Position numbers and translations under genes: made by a program. Under the pieces are notes generated by a model that made no database searches, was not told where the DNA came from, and saw only the letters and a list, made by a program, of their open reading frames with translations. From Pelargonium nanum (lineage: Eukaryota > Streptophyta > Magnoliopsida > Geraniales > Geraniaceae), in NCBI GenBank assembly GCA_036897485.1, contig JAYMTF010000042.1, positions 1 to 64,000 on the forward strand: 64,000 nt of DNA. The letters are read 5' to 3'. Shown here piece after piece: positions 60,001 to 64,000 of this stretch; positions within the stretch are counted from its first letter, which is position 1, and each line of letters opens with the position of its first letter.

Positions 60001-62431
60001 AGCTTTGAAAACCAGGTCTCAACATCATAGAGAGAAAATATCTCGACTTAAAAAACAAGCCAAGGATAATTATTGCAACGCAATAGTAAACATCTACTCT
60101 AAAAAATGTGTCAAAGAACCAGAAATGGGTCTTCTGTTACTTTCTTATTCGAGTTGGAAATCTATGATGTCAAAGGAACAAGGGATAGAATGAATGAGAA
60201 TTTGAGGATGCTTAATGAAGGAAAGAAATATAATGGAACCCTACACTAAACAGTTCAAAAGTGATGTATTAGATGATTAATGATATTGCATTGATCTGAA
60301 AACGTTACTCATGGATTTACAGTTAACAACATGTTAAAGATCATAAAAGACACGTTGTGACAAGTTAAGTATATCAAAACATATTATGAATTGATGAAGA
60401 ATGACAATAAAATGTGAAAGAATTCAGAACAGCAAAATAGCTCAATCAGCTCAAGAAATAGATTCTTCACCTTGTTATCTGCATTGCTAAGGCATTGCAA
60501 GCAACGCTGGACAACATGATTTCCATTCACATCTATCATGAGAGAATGAAACCCTGGTTCAAGGGAAGATATAACTAACGAAATCTGTTGCCTGGTTTTG
60601 AGAGTCTCAATCAACTTCTGTACTACACGAGTACTGAGAAGGAAAAAACAAATTGTTAAAACCAATAAAAGCATTAACATGAAATGCAATAACGTAATTT
60701 GTACACAGCTCACCCATGCATGTTCAAAGAGATCTGGATAAGCTCCCCTGGTTGCTCAGTAATCACGAGCAGGATCTGCATTCTTTGCTCTTCAGTACAC
60801 ACATCTAATAACTTCTGCATAAGGTAGTTCCCAAATGGATTCATCATAAGTTCTACAACATGGTCAATGATTTCATTAAATATTATCTGCACATCCCTTG
60901 GTGACCCCTCATCAAACATCCTTTGTAGGAATCGACAACCATTCTGATCCTTCGCTAATAGGTAAATATAACCTTGTGCTTCTGCCAAAGAGTTACACCT
61001 AGGTGGCACATATGTCCTAGCATTATGAGTATTCTCACAAGTTACAGCAACTTGGGGACGGTTGTCTAGTTGTGACCTTCTTTCTAGACGCCTTCTCACA
61101 CCATTCCCATGTAAAGAACCCTTGTACTGAGCTCGTGAATGATCTAATCCCCTGTTGGCCAAAGCATTTAAGCCTTCTCCTTGAATGATGAAACTGTCAT
61201 CGGGAAATGCTTCAAAACCCCCCTGAGGCATTCTAATGTTTGAAGGTGCTCTAATCTTCCCATTAGATATTGGCATGCCATGACGCCGTACATTCGGTGA
61301 GCCCAATGCAGCTCTATCTTCACTCATATTCATCCCATTTTGATGATCACAGAATAACGGATCAGTCATAGAAAGCCTACTCAAAGAGTTCATTAGGTTT
61401 GATGGTGAACTTCCAGTTTGATAATGGTTAAAAGTCTGCGCTTCTGATTTCTGCCATGGAGAACTCATCGACATATTGCAGAAATTCAAATGAGCAAGCA
61501 ACGCATCGGATTGGCCGGTGGGTGACTGTGACCCCAATAAATTACCCATTCTATAATCCTGCTGAAATCCAGACAATGCTGGATTCACCTCACCATCAAA
61601 CCTCATAGGAGTTCTTGGACTAAAGGATTGGAGTCCAGTGTAATCAGAATCAGCCCTCAAGAAATTGTGATAAGCCCCATGCTTCTTGACATTGCTCCCA
61701 TTACTACCATTCATGGAACCGCCACGAAACTGAAATCCATACTGATCCAGCGGAGACAGGTTGAAATTCGAAACATCCACCTGCTCAATAGATCCAAGTC
61801 CTGTATAACCCGGAGCAACCTTCCCAAATTTGCAACAAGCCCCATATTTAGCCACATCAATCCCCATACCTCCACGGCACTGAAACCCATAATGGTCCAA
61901 AAGAGAACCTCTGAAATTTGAAGCATCCTCTTGCTCATTACTAATGTACATTTTATTACGATTCCTGCACAGACCCAAATCATCAATCAAGCTCTCATTG
62001 GCCTTCTTCCTAACAGGTGAATCGTGTATTTTCGAATCCAGCCAAAACCCATTCGGGCAATTGGAATTCCCATAAGGCAATTGCGATCTCAGCTCTTCAA
62101 GTGGAGGCGGGGTTGGTGATCCAGTATCAGAAAAAGCATATCCACCAGAGAACAAGCTAGAGGAAGAGCCACCAGATTGCAGAGAAAACCCACTGACAGG
62201 GGAAGCACATGTATATCTCAATGTATCATCATCACCACACATACCATACATGGCATTGCCATTATAAAGGCCATTAATTTTCTGGGCAACAGAGGACCCA
62301 TGAACATGACCATGATGATGATGATTACTATGCTCTGGATGCTCATGATGATGAAGATCGTGTGATGTTGCATAAGGGATCTCATTCAACAACATATCAA
62401 ACTCACGATCATCAATCGAGTTCTCTCTCAT
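57072..62431 (-). CDS. Pumilio/PUF RNA-binding protein (APUM7-12-like group)
   Basis: Binds 3'UTR motifs in the cytoplasm and represses mRNAs. Five exons: 62431-60714, 60633-60471, 59194-59031, 58076-57818, 57179-57072. They sum to 2,412 bases, 803 residues. The long first exon codes a disordered N-terminus with a His-rich stretch ('HDLHHHEHPEHSNHHHH') and Gly/Ser runs. From about residue 500 come eight PUF repeats, seen by their base-contact helices: 'NGCRFLQR', 'NPFGNYLMQK', 'HGTRVVQK', 'NGNHVVQR', 'HGCCVLQR', 'FGNYVVQF', 'SSHVVEK' and 'ANYVIQT'. The repeats look complete and end at '...RILKK'. The gene stands upstream of, and on the same strand as, the CD2BP2-like gene. The start follows an in-frame context with no better upstream ATG. 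A Stowaway MITE lies in the last intron. Confidence 0.93.
57267..57509. mobile_element. Stowaway (Tc1/mariner) MITE in the last Pumilio intron
   Basis: Begins 'ctccctccgttccaaaacga' and ends with a more diverged inverse ('gagacggagaaag'). TA dinucleotides flank both ends. Shared internal text with the element at 47557-47767 ('aaaattaagaag', 'cctcat', 'aagggata', 'cactcattttgggac') shows they are the same family. 243 bp. Confidence 0.8.
59500..59690 (-). mobile_element. Probable tRNA-derived SINE in a Pumilio intron
   Basis: On the minus strand an A-box-like 'tggcatatattgagcagg' (within 59641-59660) is followed about 32 bases later by a B box 'ggttcaaatcc' (59609-59599). This is the order and spacing of a tRNA-type internal promoter. 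The body ends past 'caccggaaaaaactt'. No tRNA cloverleaf can be drawn, so it is not a tRNA gene. It lies in the 59195-60470 intron. Confidence 0.45.
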
Positions 62432-63280
62432 CTCTCCTTACAGATATGAAACACACAACAACAGAAGCAAAAAAAAATCGAGATACAACAACAAAAACAC
62501 AAACAACACAACCGAGATTCCAAAAACAAAAACAATCAAACCAATCCAACGATCAATTTAGAAAGAAAATGGAAAAAAACCCACATCAGATATGGATTCA
62601 AACAGACTTGAAATCAAACACCCGGAAGAGATTACCACTTCTATCGTCTGGGTTTCGCTCAGAAATCGGTGGTCTGCGATTTCAATTGCATTTCATTTCC
62701 AAAAACAAAAACAAAAAACATGAAAATCATCTCATTTGGGTTTTGGGTTTTTTTTGCGAGGAGTTGGTGAAACATGCAAAGATTGAAGGATCAGATACGG
62801 TTACAGGTGACCGTAGACATAGACTCACTGTACGGTCTCTTCACGCCATTAAAGCTGGAGAGGAAGAGACGCTATGGACACTCTCATATATATAAAAACA
62901 CAGAGCACAAAGAGACACAAAAGACACTATACTGTGAGTCTTTTACACTGTACAAAACTTTTTATACTCTCTAATTTTTATTTTATTTGTTTTTTCTACT
63001 TTTCTTGAATTTTAAAATAATTATTTAGTGCGGAAAATACTGCTCTTACGCTCTTTTTGGTGCGTGTAGGTCACGCTCTAATGTAATCGTGTGGGACCCG
63101 CTTCTCCCGACCCTGCAATGAAGATTTGTCGCCTGATCTGTGGAACCTTTTGTAATTGTAGCTTGCTTAAGCGTGTTGAAGAATTTTATGCATATTATTA
63201 AATTAATATTTGAATTTCAAACTGATTTTTACTTGTTATTTTTTAAAAAAACTATTAAATTATTCATTACTTAAAATTAT
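62432..63280 (-). promoter_or_regulatory. Pumilio leader and promoter
   Basis: A-rich leader upstream of the Pumilio ATG. A TATA-like 'ttttatatatatg' on the minus strand (about 62886-62898) would place the transcription start near 62860, giving a leader of about 430 bases. No other gene is supported. Confidence 0.4.
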
Positions 63281-63289
63281 ACTATAACA

Positions 63290-63715
63290 AAGTCGCTAGT
63301 ACTTCCAGACAAGTTTGACAAAGAGATCAAATATTTAACTAACTCGTAAGTCACTCGATTCGCACACTGATCTGCAAAAAATGTCACTAGTAAAATGAGT
63401 CACAATAACTAAAATATTATGAATAATCAAACTGAAAACATTGAAATCCTCTCCATCACCCTGAATAATCAAGTTGATTACATTGGAATTCTCCTCATCA
63501 CCACGAATTTATGTCGTCGCCATTTTATAAACCCTAACAGCACGCGAGAGCTCGATCCTGTAGCGAGAGAGACCGCAATTTTCTATTTGAAAATACATGA
63601 GTTCGTCATTGTTCTAAAAATCAAAAGCATATATGTATCTGTACAAAAATTCTAACTGACTCTCAAAACGGCTGACAGAACGAGAGAGCGACGCCTTTAT
63701 TAAATTTATTGACTT
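63290..63715. repeat. Degraded dispersed repeat (copy 2)
   Basis: Colinear with the 22440-23140 repeat in the same orientation, but shorter and more decayed. Shared blocks are 'gacaagtttgacaaagagatc', 'aactaactcgtaag', 'gagtcacaa', 'ctgaataatcaagttga' and 'gactctcaaaac'. No intact frame. Confidence 0.5.
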
Positions 63716-64000
63716 AAGTGAATAGAGTTTGGCAATTTAACAAATAAATGTGCTTGAACTCACTAATTATATGATCGTGTTGTATTTGTGCTAAGTCTCA
63801 AATCACGTACAAACAAAACTAGTTATTTGTGTTGTGGCGTGCACAACACTAGAGCTGACAATTTGAATTCCAATTCGTAGACACTATAAATTCAATATGA
63901 TTTTAATATGTTCTAATATAATTCAACCGACTTTCAAGTTGGATATATGTTGTGAAGATTTCAGGCTGTGGAGAACACAATTCACGCATCTTACAATAAA
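63716..64000. other. AT-rich end of the window with a MITE-like end
   Basis: Contains 'agagctgacaatttgaattcc' type sequence from about 63852, related to pieces at 39130 and 56193, running off the window. No gene is seen. Confidence 0.35.

Noticed and set aside
62177-62365. Met/His-rich frame opposite the Pumilio N-terminus
   Set aside because: It is a shadow of the His-rich coding stretch and has no support of its own.
1-64000. LTR retroelement, endogenous virus copy or CRISPR array
   Set aside because: No long terminal repeats, capsid, integrase or reverse transcriptase text was seen, and no regularly spaced short repeats of CRISPR type occur.

Overview
This window is nuclear DNA of a eudicot plant. 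Every protein gene matches a plant family, introns are GT-AG and AT-rich, and the intergenic DNA carries plant MITEs. Alternative oxidase of the 1D type and the chloroplast copper pump PAA1 point to a eudicot; I cannot name the species. No CRISPR array, operon, tRNA or rRNA gene was seen.

Layout: (1) 1281-5109 (+), an ITN1/ACD6-like ankyrin-PGG membrane protein whose introns hold several MITEs. (2) 6672-14919 (+), a MET1-type maintenance DNA (cytosine-5)-methyltransferase. Its N-terminal replication-foci (RFD) module is present three times in tandem and splices in frame to about 1,999 residues, against about 1,534 in Arabidopsis MET1. (3) 15548-17695 (-), mitochondrial alternative oxidase AOX1D, convergent with MET1. 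(4) 19326-20426 (-), an F-box/DUF295 gene with two compensating frame breaks. (5) 20.7-23.5 kb, repeat debris including a LINE-type RNase H remnant. (6) 23572-23811 (+), a small secreted RALF-like peptide with only one cysteine pair. (7) 25408-37456 (+), PAA1/HMA6, 17 exons. (8) 38531-45796 (-), potassium transporter KUP7, 10 exons. (9) 46609-49649 (+), splicing factor SC35, head to head with KUP7. (10) 50566-55591 (-), a CD2BP2/U5-52K-like protein ending in an OCRE domain. (11) 57072-62431 (-), a Pumilio RNA-binding protein with eight PUF repeats. (12) 62.4-64 kb, promoter and degraded repeats.

The genes do not form a pathway. They are independent housekeeping and stress genes: DNA methylation, respiration bypass, plastid copper supply, K+ transport, splicing, and mRNA control. 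For the MET1, AOX1D, PAA1, KUP7, SC35, CD2BP2-like, Pumilio and ankyrin genes, the exon lengths I derived from splice sites sum to a multiple of three and give family-length proteins, so these models are well supported.

The strongest unusual signal is the triplicated RFD module in MET1. The middle copy is one 927-base exon of symmetric phase, so it could be skipped without breaking the frame. Copies 1 and 2 are joined to the next copy through splice donors that lie in what is still coding sequence in copy 3. Other points of interest are the minimal RALF-like peptide, a Mutator-type MITE whose near-empty site survives in a paralogous repeat, and a clean hAT MITE with an exact 8-bp target duplication.
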